DNA of 64,000 bases from Nakamurella multipartita DSM 44233 (GTDB lineage Bacteria > Actinomycetota > Actinomycetes > Mycobacteriales > Nakamurellaceae). The stretch's first letter is position 1; each line of letters starts with the position of its first letter. The notes beneath the pieces are model-generated. The model worked only from the letters and a program-made list of their open reading frames with translations, searched no databases and was not told the origin of the DNA. Position numbers and translations under genes: made by a program. The stretch lies in assembly GCF_000024365.1 (NCBI RefSeq), contig NC_013235.1, positions 2,728,001 to 2,792,000 on the forward strand, read 5' to 3'. Positions 54,547 to 63,299 of this stretch are shown here, piece by piece.

Positions 54547-55338
54547 ATGACCGCACCGATTCGCCGCCGCCGCGGCCTGACCGAGCAGGCCGCGTCCGCG
54601 GCGATCGACACGGCCTGCCGGCAACTACGCCTGCCGACCGTCCGCGGGCTGGTCACCGACATGGTCACCGTCGCGGAGAAGGAACAACTCACCTACCAGG
54701 GATTCCTCGCCGAGCTACTCCTGGCCGAATGCGACGACCGGGCCCGTCGCCGCTCTGTCCGCCGGGTCAAGGCGGCCGGCTTTCCACGAGAGAAGTGGCT
54801 GGCCGATTTCGACTTCGACGCGAACCCGAACATCAACTCGGCGACCATCCACACCCTGGCCGGATGCGGCTGGATCCGCGCCGGGCAACCGTTATGCCTG
54901 ATCGGAGACTCCGGCACCGGCAAGTCGCATCTGCTGATCGGGTTGGGCACCGCCGCCGCGGAGAACGGGTTCCGGGTGAAATACACCCTGGCCACCAAGC
55001 TGGTGAACGAACTCGTGGAGGCCGCCGACGACAAGATCCTGGCCAAGACCATTGCCCGATACGGACGGGTTGATCTTCTCTGCATCGATGAACTCGGCTA
55101 TATGGAACTCGACAAACGCGGCGCGGAGCTACTTTTCCAGGTTCTCACCGAACGGGAAGAGAAGAACTCCGTGGCCATCGCCTCCAACGATTCCTTCTCC
55201 GGCTGGACAAAAACGTTCACCGACGCCCGCCTCTGCGCCGCGATCGTCGACCGGCTCACCTTCGGCGGGAACATCATCGAGACCGGAACCGACTCCTACC
55301 GGCTGGCCCGGACCAAGGCCCAACAAGCCGCCAGCTAA
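54547..55338 (+). CDS. istB: istB, IS21 helper ATPase
   Basis: 263-residue AAA+ protein. Walker A GDSGTGKSHLLIGLG near residue 121, Walker B VDLLCIDELGYMELDK, sensor region IASNDSF. The N-terminal domain (AASAAIDTACRQLRLPTVRG) is typical of IstB. ATG overlaps the istA stop. IstB loads target DNA for IstA; it looks intact, though istA is not. Confidence 0.9.
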   Translation: MTAPIRRRRGLTEQAASAAIDTACRQLRLPTVRGLVTDMVTVAEKEQLTYQGFLAELLLAECDDRARRRSVRRVKAAGFPREKWLADFDFDANPNINSATIHTLAGCGWIRAGQPLCLIGDSGTGKSHLLIGLGTAAAENGFRVKYTLATKLVNELVEAADDKILAKTIARYGRVDLLCIDELGYMELDKRGAELLFQVLTEREEKNSVAIASNDSFSGWTKTFTDARLCAAIVDRLTFGGNIIETGTDSYRLARTKAQQAAS

Positions 55339-55439
55339 GACCCATCAACGTCAAGCTCCAGGCGGGGATCCGCTAAACCAACCTCGCCCACGGGTGGAGC
55401 CAACCAAACCTGACATGGTGGGGCCAACCAACGTTGACA

Positions 55440-55734
55440 AACCCACACGCGCGGGTTCCTCCAGCTGCAATGAGGATGAGGGCGCCAGATTCATCCGGCG
55501 ATCGAACCGGCCATCTGAGGTTCGAGGTTGGTCGTCCCTCCGTGTGATAATGACGCCTCGGCGCCTTGATCATCTTCGAAGGGGCTGGCGGCGTCAGCCA
55601 GGCGTCGCGGTCGCGGCGATGGCGGACCGGCAAAATGATTGGCGGCAGGGTCAGGCTGCCCAATGACCTCACCAGTGACCTCTTGGTCGTCGTCGCTCCA
55701 TCTGCGTCCGTTCGGGCGGGCCTCAGCGGCTTGA
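55440..55734 (-). other. Region holding the possible C-terminal extension of the hydrolase gene
   Basis: 295 bases. On the minus strand the second frame of the upstream wall-hydrolase gene continues down to 55491 (see that entry), ending GGTTNLEPQMAGSIAG. Nothing else is supported; the last 50 bases next to the IS21 end are empty. Confidence 0.4.
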
Positions 55735-57903
55735 TCACTGAGAGTTGGTGGTTGCCCGGTCGAAGACGTCGGCGGACCCCGGGGAGGCTCGTTCCCGCCG
55801 CTGGTTGTCGCCGCGATGTTCTTGCGGTACTGGTGAACGCGGTTGCGCAGGGCCTGGCCGGCGGCCGCGGTCATGGCTGTCGCGACGGGCGAGGCGATCG
55901 CGGCCCCGCCGGCGCCGGCGACGGTCTGGGCGGCGGCGACTACGGACAGCCTGGAAGCCGTAGAGCTGCTTGACGACACTGAACCGGCCCGGATCGGGGT
56001 TCCGGATCGATGACCCGCCGGGTGACCAGCTGATCTGCCCGTTGTAGCCTTGCGCGGCTTGGTCGATCGCGTCGTCGTCAGGGTTGTCCTTGGCGCCGAG
56101 GTCGGCCATGTAGTGGGCGGCGCCGAAGACGGCGTCGGCGAACAGCAGGACGTTCGGGTGCTCGGGGGAGCGGTAGGTTCGCTCCCAGATGGGCCCGAAC
56201 TGGAATGGGCCGCGGAACGTGCCGCCCGCTGGCCACAGTCCGGTGCTGCCGTAGGTGGCCAGTTTCCATTGCGGGCTGCTGGTGCTGAGCCGGAACGCGG
56301 ATAGGTTCCGGCCGTTGTCGTAGTACTGGTTGGCGAAGCTGAAGCCGTTGTTCTCGGTCAGGTAGAGCGCGGCGACCACTGACGGTGGCACGTCGTAGGC
56401 CTGGCCGGCCCGGATCGTCTCGGAGCGCATCGGCTCGGGGATCATCGCCGATGACAGCCCACCGCCGACGATGCCGGCGGATCCAGTCGATGCGGTGGTG
56501 GCGCAGGCCGCTCGAGGGATCAACGACCATCGCAACGCGATGTCGTAGACGGCGCCGGCGAAGGAATCCGAGTTGCCGGCGATCGGCAGCCGGCCGATGG
56601 CCGCGACCCAGGCGGACCGTTGTTCCTGCACAAGGTCTTGCATCCGTGCGGGGAACGCCAGGACCGTCGGACCGCCGTTGGCCTTCACCGCGCCGTCGAC
56701 CAGCGTGCTGATCCGGCCCGGACCGATGGTGGCGGCCATGTCCGCGGCCAACAGTGCGCCCAGGGCCTGCTCGGAGCCGGCAGCGTCGGTGGACGTGGCC
56801 GCCCCTGTCGGGGCATCGGGGTGGACGTCGAGTGTTGTGTGGCCGCTCGTCGCGCCGGTGGGTGCGCTCGATCGCGTGGATGTCGCGGTCAATGGGTCGG
56901 TCGCCGGCGGAGTGGAACCGGTGGTGGTGAGCGCGCTTTCCATCAGATCGGTGCGGTTACGGACGTCGACGTGCAGGTGGTCGCAGCTGTCGGCGAACGT
57001 GTAGACCAGGCTGCTGTCGGGTGGGAAGACTGGGTTGACACCGCACTGCTTCTGGCCGATGCCGCCGTGCACATGGCTGCCGTCGCCTTGGCGGGGGAGC
57101 GCGGCCAGGAAGTCGGTGGCGAAGTCGCTGGCGATCTGCGCGTCCGCACCGACGAAATCGAGGCCGGGGCTGGATGCCTGCCCGGTCTGCCGGTTCAGCA
57201 GACCTTGCAGGTCGACCGCATTGCCCTTCGGGTGCTGGAAGCTGCCGGTCTCGCAGTACTCGCGGTCGCCGGGGAACCCGAAGTCGTCGATGGTGATCTT
57301 CCACCTGGCCGTCGTGAGGCCGGCCAGTGCGCCGAGCAGGATCGGGGAGAGCACCATCGGCTCACCGCAGGAGTTTACCGTGGGTTCCCCCGCCGCGGTG
57401 GCCCGCAGACCCTCCCGGGTGGCGTCCTGCTGGAGGGTGACGGTCGGGTCGTCGCCGCTGCTTCGGTCCAGGAGCTGCTGGGCGTAGGTCTTGGCGTCTG
57501 CCGGGGTGGTCCCGGTGATCGGCGCGTTGGCCGGGTCGGTGGTCGCGGCCTGCTGGTCAGACACCGCGTAGAGGGCTCCAAGGATCTGCCAGGGAATGCC
57601 CTGGGACGCGGCGACCGCGCGGATGCTCGCGGCCCGATGCGCCGGCAGCCCATCGGCGACGGCTGCCTGTTCGCCTTGGGACTCGGCTCCGGCGTGGCTG
57701 CCGACGGCAGAGATGGTCGCGATGAAGACGACCGCCCCGATGCCGGCGGCGATCATCGCCAAGATCAGGATCGGCACCAGGTACGGGGTCAAGGCGATGA
57801 TCAGCTTCGACTTCGCCTTCCGGGCCGCCGGCCTGGTGATGGTCGCGACCGGTCCGCTCTGCTCGGATTCCACGCTTGTCCCATGCGCGGACGCCGGTAT
57901 CAC
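55735..57903 (-). CDS. Membrane-anchored cell-wall hydrolase with SLT and M15-like domains (conjugation type)
   Basis: 722 residues as read. One N-terminal transmembrane helix (LIIALTPYLVPILILAMIAA), a first lysozyme-like segment (AASIRAVAASQGIPWQILGA), a peptidase M15-like pair (HPKGNAVDLQ ... CDHLHVDV, two His and an Asp of a zinc site), a Thr/Ser linker, then a second transglycosylase domain (VVAALYLTENNGFSFANQYY, GPFQFGPIWERTY, QAAQGYNGQ). After KQLYGFQA, near 55955, the sequence becomes Arg-rich; the alternate frame gives SVVAAAQTVAGAGGAAIASP, a better continuation to 55491, so an indel is likely there. Such proteins open the wall for type IV secretion in integrative conjugative elements. 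No other conjugation gene remains nearby. GTG start 57903. Confidence 0.6.
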   Translation of the reverse strand: MIPASAHGTSVESEQSGPVATITRPAARKAKSKLIIALTPYLVPILILAMIAAGIGAVVFIATISAVGSHAGAESQGEQAAVADGLPAHRAASIRAVAASQGIPWQILGALYAVSDQQAATTDPANAPITGTTPADAKTYAQQLLDRSSGDDPTVTLQQDATREGLRATAAGEPTVNSCGEPMVLSPILLGALAGLTTARWKITIDDFGFPGDREYCETGSFQHPKGNAVDLQGLLNRQTGQASSPGLDFVGADAQIASDFATDFLAALPRQGDGSHVHGGIGQKQCGVNPVFPPDSSLVYTFADSCDHLHVDVRNRTDLMESALTTTGSTPPATDPLTATSTRSSAPTGATSGHTTLDVHPDAPTGAATSTDAAGSEQALGALLAADMAATIGPGRISTLVDGAVKANGGPTVLAFPARMQDLVQEQRSAWVAAIGRLPIAGNSDSFAGAVYDIALRWSLIPRAACATTASTGSAGIVGGGLSSAMIPEPMRSETIRAGQAYDVPPSVVAALYLTENNGFSFANQYYDNGRNLSAFRLSTSSPQWKLATYGSTGLWPAGGTFRGPFQFGPIWERTYRSPEHPNVLLFADAVFGAAHYMADLGAKDNPDDDAIDQAAQGYNGQISWSPGGSSIRNPDPGRFSVVKQLYGFQAVRSRRRPDRRRRRRGRDRLARRDSHDRGRRPGPAQPRSPVPQEHRGDNQRRERASPGSADVFDRATTNSQ

Positions 57904-58208
57904 CGGCGGCCAGGGATACGCGGGGATCCGGTCAGCTGCCGGCGGCGGCGTAGCTGCGCCGGGGTGGGACCGTGGTGCAAGCCGAGGCCGGTCAGCGCGC
58001 GAATCGCCGTCAGGTCGTCGGCCATCAGTCCGACGGCCGAGTGGACCTTTACAGGGCGCTGCCGGCCGGATGTCGGGTGGCCAGGTAGTCGGCGTCGTCG
58101 CTGGTGACCTGGAGGTAGAGATGATGCCATGAGATTCAGCGCCTTGAAGCCCACCTCAGGCCCGGGTCGAATGAGTGCACCGGTGACAAGGTGTTCATCT
58201 CGATCACT
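57904..58208. other. Unassigned region
   Basis: About 305 bases upstream of the hydrolase gene. Short frames only; the minus-strand frame at 57900-58154 lacks any motif. No supportable gene. Confidence 0.3.
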
Positions 58209-58643
58209 TCAGAACGTTTTAAGGCCGTGCGATCTGGCGGTGCTGGCGTGGTTCCTCGTCAACGGCGGGATGTCGGGCCCTGGTGACGCCCACCGCCGAC
58301 CACCTGCAACCTCGAGGACCGCGTTCGGGTCGAACCGGTGGCGGATGATCAGCCCTTCAGTCTCGGCCTGTTGCCATTGCCGGGTCGGCTGGTGGGTGGC
58401 GTCGCTGAAGAAATCCGAGCCCATCAAACATGCGATGCCCTTGTCCCAGGTCAGGAGGGGCCGGAGGCCGCGGCCATGGGGCGGGAAGCGGAAGGGCCGG
58501 TCGAGCAGGTGGTTGCGCTGGTCGACTGCATCATGCGGATCAGGTGGCGAATCAACGGGGTCGACGAGGCCGATGATTTCGTCGTGCGCAGGATTCACAG
58601 GACAACGCGGGATCCGCAGGGTATGCAGAACTCTCAGAACCAC
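58209..58643 (-). CDS. Hypothetical protein (possible fragment)
   Basis: Up to 144 residues. The middle part RPLLTWDKGIACLMGSDFFS then DATHQPTRQWQQAETEGLII RHRFDPNAVLEVAGG (shown in pieces) has believable protein character; the first ~35 residues overlap a plus-strand frame and may not be translated. No family recognised. Host-like base composition. Confidence 0.35.
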   Translation of the reverse strand: MVLRVLHTLRIPRCPVNPAHDEIIGLVDPVDSPPDPHDAVDQRNHLLDRPFRFPPHGRGLRPLLTWDKGIACLMGSDFFSDATHQPTRQWQQAETEGLIIRHRFDPNAVLEVAGGRRWASPGPDIPPLTRNHASTARSHGLKTF

Positions 58644-58679
58644 GATCCGGCGTCCTTGGCCGCCAGCCAGGACGATGAA

Positions 58680-58964
58680 GGAGGGGCTGCGGCCACCGCC
58701 GCCGAGCTACGCCGACGCATCCGCGACGTTGAAGTGAAGATCGCCAACCTGGTTGCCTCGATCGAGGCTGGGATCGACCCCATGATGATCGCACCCCCGA
58801 TCGCGGCTCGAACGGCCGAGCGCAACGAACTGCAGTCTCGGCTGCGCACACCCACCAGCGCGAAGCGCGCGTCTGGTCAGCAGATCCAGGACGAGGTCAA
58901 CTTCTTCGGTGGAATCGCCCCGATGTTAGCCAGGGCGACGCCCGGTGAGCTGCTCGAGATCTAG
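58680..58964 (+). pseudogene. Serine recombinase C-terminal fragment
   Basis: About 95 residues: AAELRRRIRDVEVKIANLVA, SIEAGIDPMMIAPPIAARTA and ERNELQSRLRTPTS. This is the coiled-coil tail that follows the zinc ribbon in large serine recombinases. The upstream catalytic half is absent. With the separate fragment at 40.2-40.6 kb it shows that at least one serine-recombinase element once occupied this region. Confidence 0.6.
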
Positions 58965-59050
58965 AGCTCGATGCAGCTCCAGCTGATCTACCACCCTGGG
59001 TCCAGAACAGTAAAGGCCCAGGTCACGCCGGGGGTGTGTGAGAACGTGCG

Positions 59051-59073
59051 TGTCCGAGGGGGGACTTGAACCC
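59051..59073 (-). other. tRNA 3'-end fragment, possible att site
   Basis: Read on the minus strand, GGGTTCAAGTCCCCCCTCGG then ACA matches the T-loop, 3' T-stem and acceptor strand of a tRNA (TTCAAGT loop, Leu- or Ser-like). The 5' T-stem half pairs poorly and no tRNA body precedes it, so this is not a functional tRNA. Integrative elements leave exactly this kind of 3'-end copy at their borders. Confidence 0.6.
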
Positions 59074-59211
59074 GTCCACCGGACCAATCGCCCGGTGTCG
59101 CGACGTTCTTGACCTGGTGAAACGTCTGGAAGAACGTGGTCCGGCCCGGGCTGTAGGCCGGTCTGTTGGCCCACGATGGGCCAGGCTCCGCGTTCTGGCC
59201 TTCGGCCCTAG

Positions 59212-60636
59212 TAGTACTTTGTTAAGTTGGGTACTGAGCGTGGCATGTGGGGCAGACTCCGATCCAGTACGCGAGGAACCGCTGGAGTCTGTCCAGCAGG
59301 GCGTAGAGGGTCAGGCCTGCCCAGATGCTTTTGGGTTGGTCATTCGGAGCCGGGTCAGGAACACGTGCGCGGCGGTGACCAGGGTGGCGTGGTGGTGCCA
59401 GCCGGTCCAGCTTCGGCCTTCGAAATGGTCAAGGCCCACACCGGTTTTCAGTTCGCGGTAGTCGTGCTCGATCCGCCAGCGGATCTTGGCCAGACGGACC
59501 ATGGTGGAGATCGGGGTGTCGGCGGGCAGGCTGGCGAGCCAGTAGTCGGTGGGCTCGGGCGCGCCCGCCGGCCATTCCGCGATGAGCCACTGTTCGGGCA
59601 GGGTGCCGTCGTCTGCGCGGGGGATGTCTCGGTTGGCCGGTCGGATCCGTAGAGCGGTGAACTCCGACCGCATCGCGGCGGTGCGGTTGGTCGGACCGGT
59701 CCTGGTTCCGCGCCGCCAGGTGACTTTGCGGCGGGCGCTGCGGCCAGCAGCCATGATCAGGTCCTTGCAGTTGCTGGGCGGGTCCGGGTAGGACGGTCCG
59801 GGTGGCCGGCCCCGCCCGGGCGTGCGGGCAGGGGTGACCGGTACGGCGTCGGCGGGATGGGCGCTGGTGGTGCCCTTGATCGCGAGGACGTAGTCCAGGT
59901 CCCGCTCGGTCAGGGCAAGCCGGAACGCGGTGGTGTCCCCGTAGCCGGCGTCCGCGACCACCACCGGGGGGCGGTGGCCCAGGGCCAGCAGGTCGTCGAT
60001 CATCTCCAGCGCGAGCTGCCACTTCGGGCGGTGGTGCTGGGTGTCCGGGATCTGGCATCGACGCCGCCGGCGCCGCACCTCGGCGGCTGACTCTTCGGTC
60101 GATGCGGACCTATCGTCCCAGCTCACGGGCATGAACAGGCGCCAGTCCAGGGGCGCGGACGCCTTGTCGGTGACCGCGTGCACGCTGACCGCGACCTGGC
60201 AGTTCCCGATCTTGCCCAGGGTCCCCGAGTACTGCCGGGCCACGCACGCCGACTCGGTGCCCTCCTTGGCCTGACCGGTGTCGTCGACCACCCACGCCTG
60301 CGGCTCGATGGCCTGGATCGCCAGCCGGGCCAGCGTCCTGCGCACGGGAACCACGTCCCACGGCGAGTTCGTGATGAACTGCTGCAACCGCTGGTGGTCC
60401 ACTCCCAGCCGCGCCGCCATCGGCTGCATCGACTTGCGTCGACCGTCCAGCATCAGCCCCCGCAGATACACCCCGGCGGTGGCCCGCTGATCCGATCGCA
60501 ACAACGACGAGAACACCTGCCCGGCAAAGGCGTCCAGTTCCTCACCCACAGCAGCGAAACCAGCAGCATCCACACCCCAATTCTCTCCGAAAACCGGTGC
60601 AGCACAACGTAGACACGCCGACCTAACAAAGTACTA
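59212..60636. mobile_element. IS701-family element, copy 1
   Basis: 1425 bases with terminal repeats TAGTACTTTGTTA (left) and its complement (right). Flanked by CTAG at 59208-59211 and 60637-60640, a 4-base target duplication typical of IS701. Matching transposase, ends and length make it an inverted copy of 61786-63210. Confidence 0.95.
59311..60573 (-). CDS. IS701-family transposase (copy 1)
   Basis: 420-residue DDE transposase. AWVVDDTGQAKEGTESACVA (first Asp pair), RPPVVVADAGYGDTTAFRLA (second Asp), and WRIEHDYRELKTGVGLDHFE (Glu region) are the IS701/DDE_Tnp_ISXO2-like core. Intact. The protein is identical to the copy at 61849-63111. Confidence 0.9.
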   Translation of the reverse strand: MDAAGFAAVGEELDAFAGQVFSSLLRSDQRATAGVYLRGLMLDGRRKSMQPMAARLGVDHQRLQQFITNSPWDVVPVRRTLARLAIQAIEPQAWVVDDTGQAKEGTESACVARQYSGTLGKIGNCQVAVSVHAVTDKASAPLDWRLFMPVSWDDRSASTEESAAEVRRRRRRCQIPDTQHHRPKWQLALEMIDDLLALGHRPPVVVADAGYGDTTAFRLALTERDLDYVLAIKGTTSAHPADAVPVTPARTPGRGRPPGPSYPDPPSNCKDLIMAAGRSARRKVTWRRGTRTGPTNRTAAMRSEFTALRIRPANRDIPRADDGTLPEQWLIAEWPAGAPEPTDYWLASLPADTPISTMVRLAKIRWRIEHDYRELKTGVGLDHFEGRSWTGWHHHATLVTAAHVFLTRLRMTNPKASGQA

Positions 60637-61737
60637 CTAGTGTGCTGAGTCATTGATTCGCTGACAATATGCGGCGAGGGTGTCGAGGATGTCGTCTGCG
60701 GTCTTGGTCCAGACGTAGGGCTTGGGGTCGGAGTTCCAGTTCTCGGCCCAGTTGGTGATGTCCTTGGCGAGGTCTTTGACGCTGCAGTGGACTCCGCGGC
60801 GGATCAGTTTCATGGTGATTTCGGCGAACCAGCGTTCGACCAGGTTGAGCCAGGACGACCCGGTCGGGGTGAAGTGCAGGTGGAATCGGGGGTGCGCCAG
60901 GAGCCACTTGTGGATCGCCGCGGTCTTGTGGGTGGACAGGTTGTCCACGACCAGGTGGACGTCGTAGCCGGCCGGGACCGCCTTATCGATCGCGACCAGG
61001 AACTTACGGAACTCGATCGCGCGATGCTGCGGGTGCAGTTGAGTGATCACCCGCCCGGCGGTGGGGCCGGCAACCTCGAGGGCGGCGAACAGGTCCAGCG
61101 TGCCGGCCCGGATGTAGTCGTGGGTGAGGCGTTCCGGGGTGCCGGGCATCATCGGGATGACCGGCTGGGATCGGTCCAGGGCCTGCACTTGGGTCTTCTC
61201 ATCCACGCAGAACACCAGCGCCTGCTCCGGCGGGTTCAGGTACAGGCCGACGACGTCGCGGACCTTCTCCACGAATTGAGGGTCCGTGGACAGCTTGAAG
61301 CTCTCCTGCCGGTGCGGTTTGAGCCCGAACGCCCGCCAGATCCGCGAGATCGCCGTCTGGCTCATCCCGGTGGCCGCGGCCATCGACCGCGTCGACCAGT
61401 GGGTCGCGTCGACCGGCTTGGACTCCAGGGTTTTAACGATCACCCGCTCCACCGCGTCGTCGATCACCGTGCGCGGCGCGCCCGGACGCGGCTCGTCCGT
61501 CAGCCCCTCCAGCCGGTGCCGCACGAACCGGGCCCGCCACTTGCCCACGGTCACCTTGTTGATGCCCAGCTGCTCGGCGACCGCGGTGTTCGTGTGCCCG
61601 TCCGCGCAGACCAACACGATGCGAGAACGCAACGCCAGCTGCTGCGACGAGGTGGGTCGACGGGCCCACCTCGTCAACGCTTCTCGCTCATCATCAGCGA
61701 GCTCGAGGGCAGCCTTCGGGCGACCGGGATGCGGCAT
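60637..61737 (-). CDS. IS630-family transposase
   Basis: 366 residues. N-terminal HTH (NTAVAEQLGINKVTVGKWRA), second HTH (STRSMAAATGMSQTAISRIW), and the IS630 DDE core: LVFCVDEKTQVQALDRSQ (Asp), DVHLVVDNLSTHKTAAIHKW (Asp) and FTPTGSSWLNLVERWFAEIT (Glu). Its stop codon TAG is formed by the CTAG at the junction with IS701 copy 1. Intact. Confidence 0.92.
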   Translation of the reverse strand: MPHPGRPKAALELADDEREALTRWARRPTSSQQLALRSRIVLVCADGHTNTAVAEQLGINKVTVGKWRARFVRHRLEGLTDEPRPGAPRTVIDDAVERVIVKTLESKPVDATHWSTRSMAAATGMSQTAISRIWRAFGLKPHRQESFKLSTDPQFVEKVRDVVGLYLNPPEQALVFCVDEKTQVQALDRSQPVIPMMPGTPERLTHDYIRAGTLDLFAALEVAGPTAGRVITQLHPQHRAIEFRKFLVAIDKAVPAGYDVHLVVDNLSTHKTAAIHKWLLAHPRFHLHFTPTGSSWLNLVERWFAEITMKLIRRGVHCSVKDLAKDITNWAENWNSDPKPYVWTKTADDILDTLAAYCQRINDSAH

Positions 61738-61785
61738 ACCGTAGTCTACCGAATTTGCTTGCCTTTTTCTGACTCACCACACTAG
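60637..61785. mobile_element. IS630-family element between two IS701 copies
   Basis: About 1.15 kb. Terminal repeats TAGTGTG(C/G)TGAGTCA at both ends begin in the CTAG that also marks the IS701 junctions. IS630 elements insert at TA, so a TA-centred CTAG at each end later served as the IS701 target. Confidence 0.85.
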
Positions 61786-63210
61786 TAGTACTTTGTTAGG
61801 TCGGCGTGTCTACGTTGTGCTGCACCGGTTTTCGGAGAGAATTGGGGTGTGGATGCTGCTGGTTTCGCTGCTGTGGGTGAGGAACTGGACGCCTTTGCCG
61901 GGCAGGTGTTCTCGTCGTTGTTGCGATCGGATCAGCGGGCCACCGCCGGGGTGTATCTGCGGGGGCTGATGCTGGACGGTCGACGCAAGTCGATGCAGCC
62001 GATGGCGGCGCGGCTGGGAGTGGACCACCAGCGGTTGCAGCAGTTCATCACGAACTCGCCGTGGGACGTGGTTCCCGTGCGCAGGACGCTGGCCCGGCTG
62101 GCGATCCAGGCCATCGAGCCGCAGGCGTGGGTGGTCGACGACACCGGTCAGGCCAAGGAGGGCACCGAGTCGGCGTGCGTGGCCCGGCAGTACTCGGGGA
62201 CCCTGGGCAAGATCGGGAACTGCCAGGTCGCGGTCAGCGTGCACGCGGTCACCGACAAGGCGTCCGCGCCCCTGGACTGGCGCCTGTTCATGCCCGTGAG
62301 CTGGGACGATAGGTCCGCATCGACCGAAGAGTCAGCCGCCGAGGTGCGGCGCCGGCGGCGTCGATGCCAGATCCCGGACACCCAGCACCACCGCCCGAAG
62401 TGGCAGCTCGCGCTGGAGATGATCGACGACCTGCTGGCCCTGGGCCACCGCCCCCCGGTGGTGGTCGCGGACGCCGGCTACGGGGACACCACCGCGTTCC
62501 GGCTTGCCCTGACCGAGCGGGACCTGGACTACGTCCTCGCGATCAAGGGCACCACCAGCGCCCATCCCGCCGACGCCGTACCGGTCACCCCTGCCCGCAC
62601 GCCCGGGCGGGGCCGGCCACCCGGACCGTCCTACCCGGACCCGCCCAGCAACTGCAAGGACCTGATCATGGCTGCTGGCCGCAGCGCCCGCCGCAAAGTC
62701 ACCTGGCGGCGCGGAACCAGGACCGGTCCGACCAACCGCACCGCCGCGATGCGGTCGGAGTTCACCGCTCTACGGATCCGACCGGCCAACCGAGACATCC
62801 CCCGCGCAGACGACGGCACCCTGCCCGAACAGTGGCTCATCGCGGAATGGCCGGCGGGCGCGCCCGAGCCCACCGACTACTGGCTCGCCAGCCTGCCCGC
62901 CGACACCCCGATCTCCACCATGGTCCGTCTGGCCAAGATCCGCTGGCGGATCGAGCACGACTACCGCGAACTGAAAACCGGTGTGGGCCTTGACCATTTC
63001 GAAGGCCGAAGCTGGACCGGCTGGCACCACCACGCCACCCTGGTCACCGCCGCGCACGTGTTCCTGACCCGGCTCCGAATGACCAACCCAAAAGCATCTG
63101 GGCAGGCCTGACCCTCTACGCCCTGCTGGACAGACTCCAGCGGTTCCTCGCGTACTGGATCGGAGTCTGCCCCACATGCCACGCTCAGTACCCAACTTAA
63201 CAAAGTACTA
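61786..63210. mobile_element. IS701-family element, copy 2 (inverted)
   Basis: 1425 bases, inverted relative to copy 1, with CTAG at 61782-61785 and 63211-63214. Transposase frame identical in protein to copy 1. Confidence 0.95.
61849..63111 (+). CDS. IS701-family transposase (copy 2)
   Basis: 420 residues, same protein as copy 1 on the opposite strand, with all three catalytic regions present. Upstream 63 bases to the element end match copy 1, so both copies have the same promoter setting. Confidence 0.9.
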   Translation: MDAAGFAAVGEELDAFAGQVFSSLLRSDQRATAGVYLRGLMLDGRRKSMQPMAARLGVDHQRLQQFITNSPWDVVPVRRTLARLAIQAIEPQAWVVDDTGQAKEGTESACVARQYSGTLGKIGNCQVAVSVHAVTDKASAPLDWRLFMPVSWDDRSASTEESAAEVRRRRRRCQIPDTQHHRPKWQLALEMIDDLLALGHRPPVVVADAGYGDTTAFRLALTERDLDYVLAIKGTTSAHPADAVPVTPARTPGRGRPPGPSYPDPPSNCKDLIMAAGRSARRKVTWRRGTRTGPTNRTAAMRSEFTALRIRPANRDIPRADDGTLPEQWLIAEWPAGAPEPTDYWLASLPADTPISTMVRLAKIRWRIEHDYRELKTGVGLDHFEGRSWTGWHHHATLVTAAHVFLTRLRMTNPKASGQA

Positions 63211-63299
63211 CTAGTTCTCCATGACCTCGCGACGAGACTACCGTCCGAGCGGTTTGGCTGTCGGTATGGCAGGGATTGAAAGTGATGGTGACACTTCCG

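Larger units (their letters stand above)
51519..54550 (+). pseudogene. istA: istA, IS21 transposase, interrupted at 51550
   Basis: GTG 51519, preceded by AGGAGG, starts RSKVMLFEQI, then the IS3 element intervenes; removing 51551-52914 (the element plus one copy of GAT) joins the codon ATC and continues RRDSRVEGLSVRALAKRHHV HRRTVRQALA (shown in two parts). The rest is a normal IstA: integrase core with EGEVDFAELWVDLP, HVKYDNLKSAV and the later HEKGGVEGEGGRFRRN, ending at 54550. The restored gene would be about 555 residues. Confidence 0.85.
51382..55439. mobile_element. IS21-family element, istA split by an IS3 element
   Basis: Left end TGTCAGGTTTGAGTGGCCCC at 51382 and right end, in complement, TGTCAACGTTGGTTGGCCCC ending at 55439. 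Three left-end copies of CAGGTTTGxGTGGCCCC (51385-51400, 51420s, 51470s) are the iterated transposase sites seen in IS21. istA starts at GTG 51519 and istB ends at 55338. No clear target duplication found. Confidence 0.85.

Noticed and set aside
59041..59130. Functional tRNA gene
   Set aside because: No D-arm or anticodon arm precedes the T-loop, and the T-stem pairs poorly.
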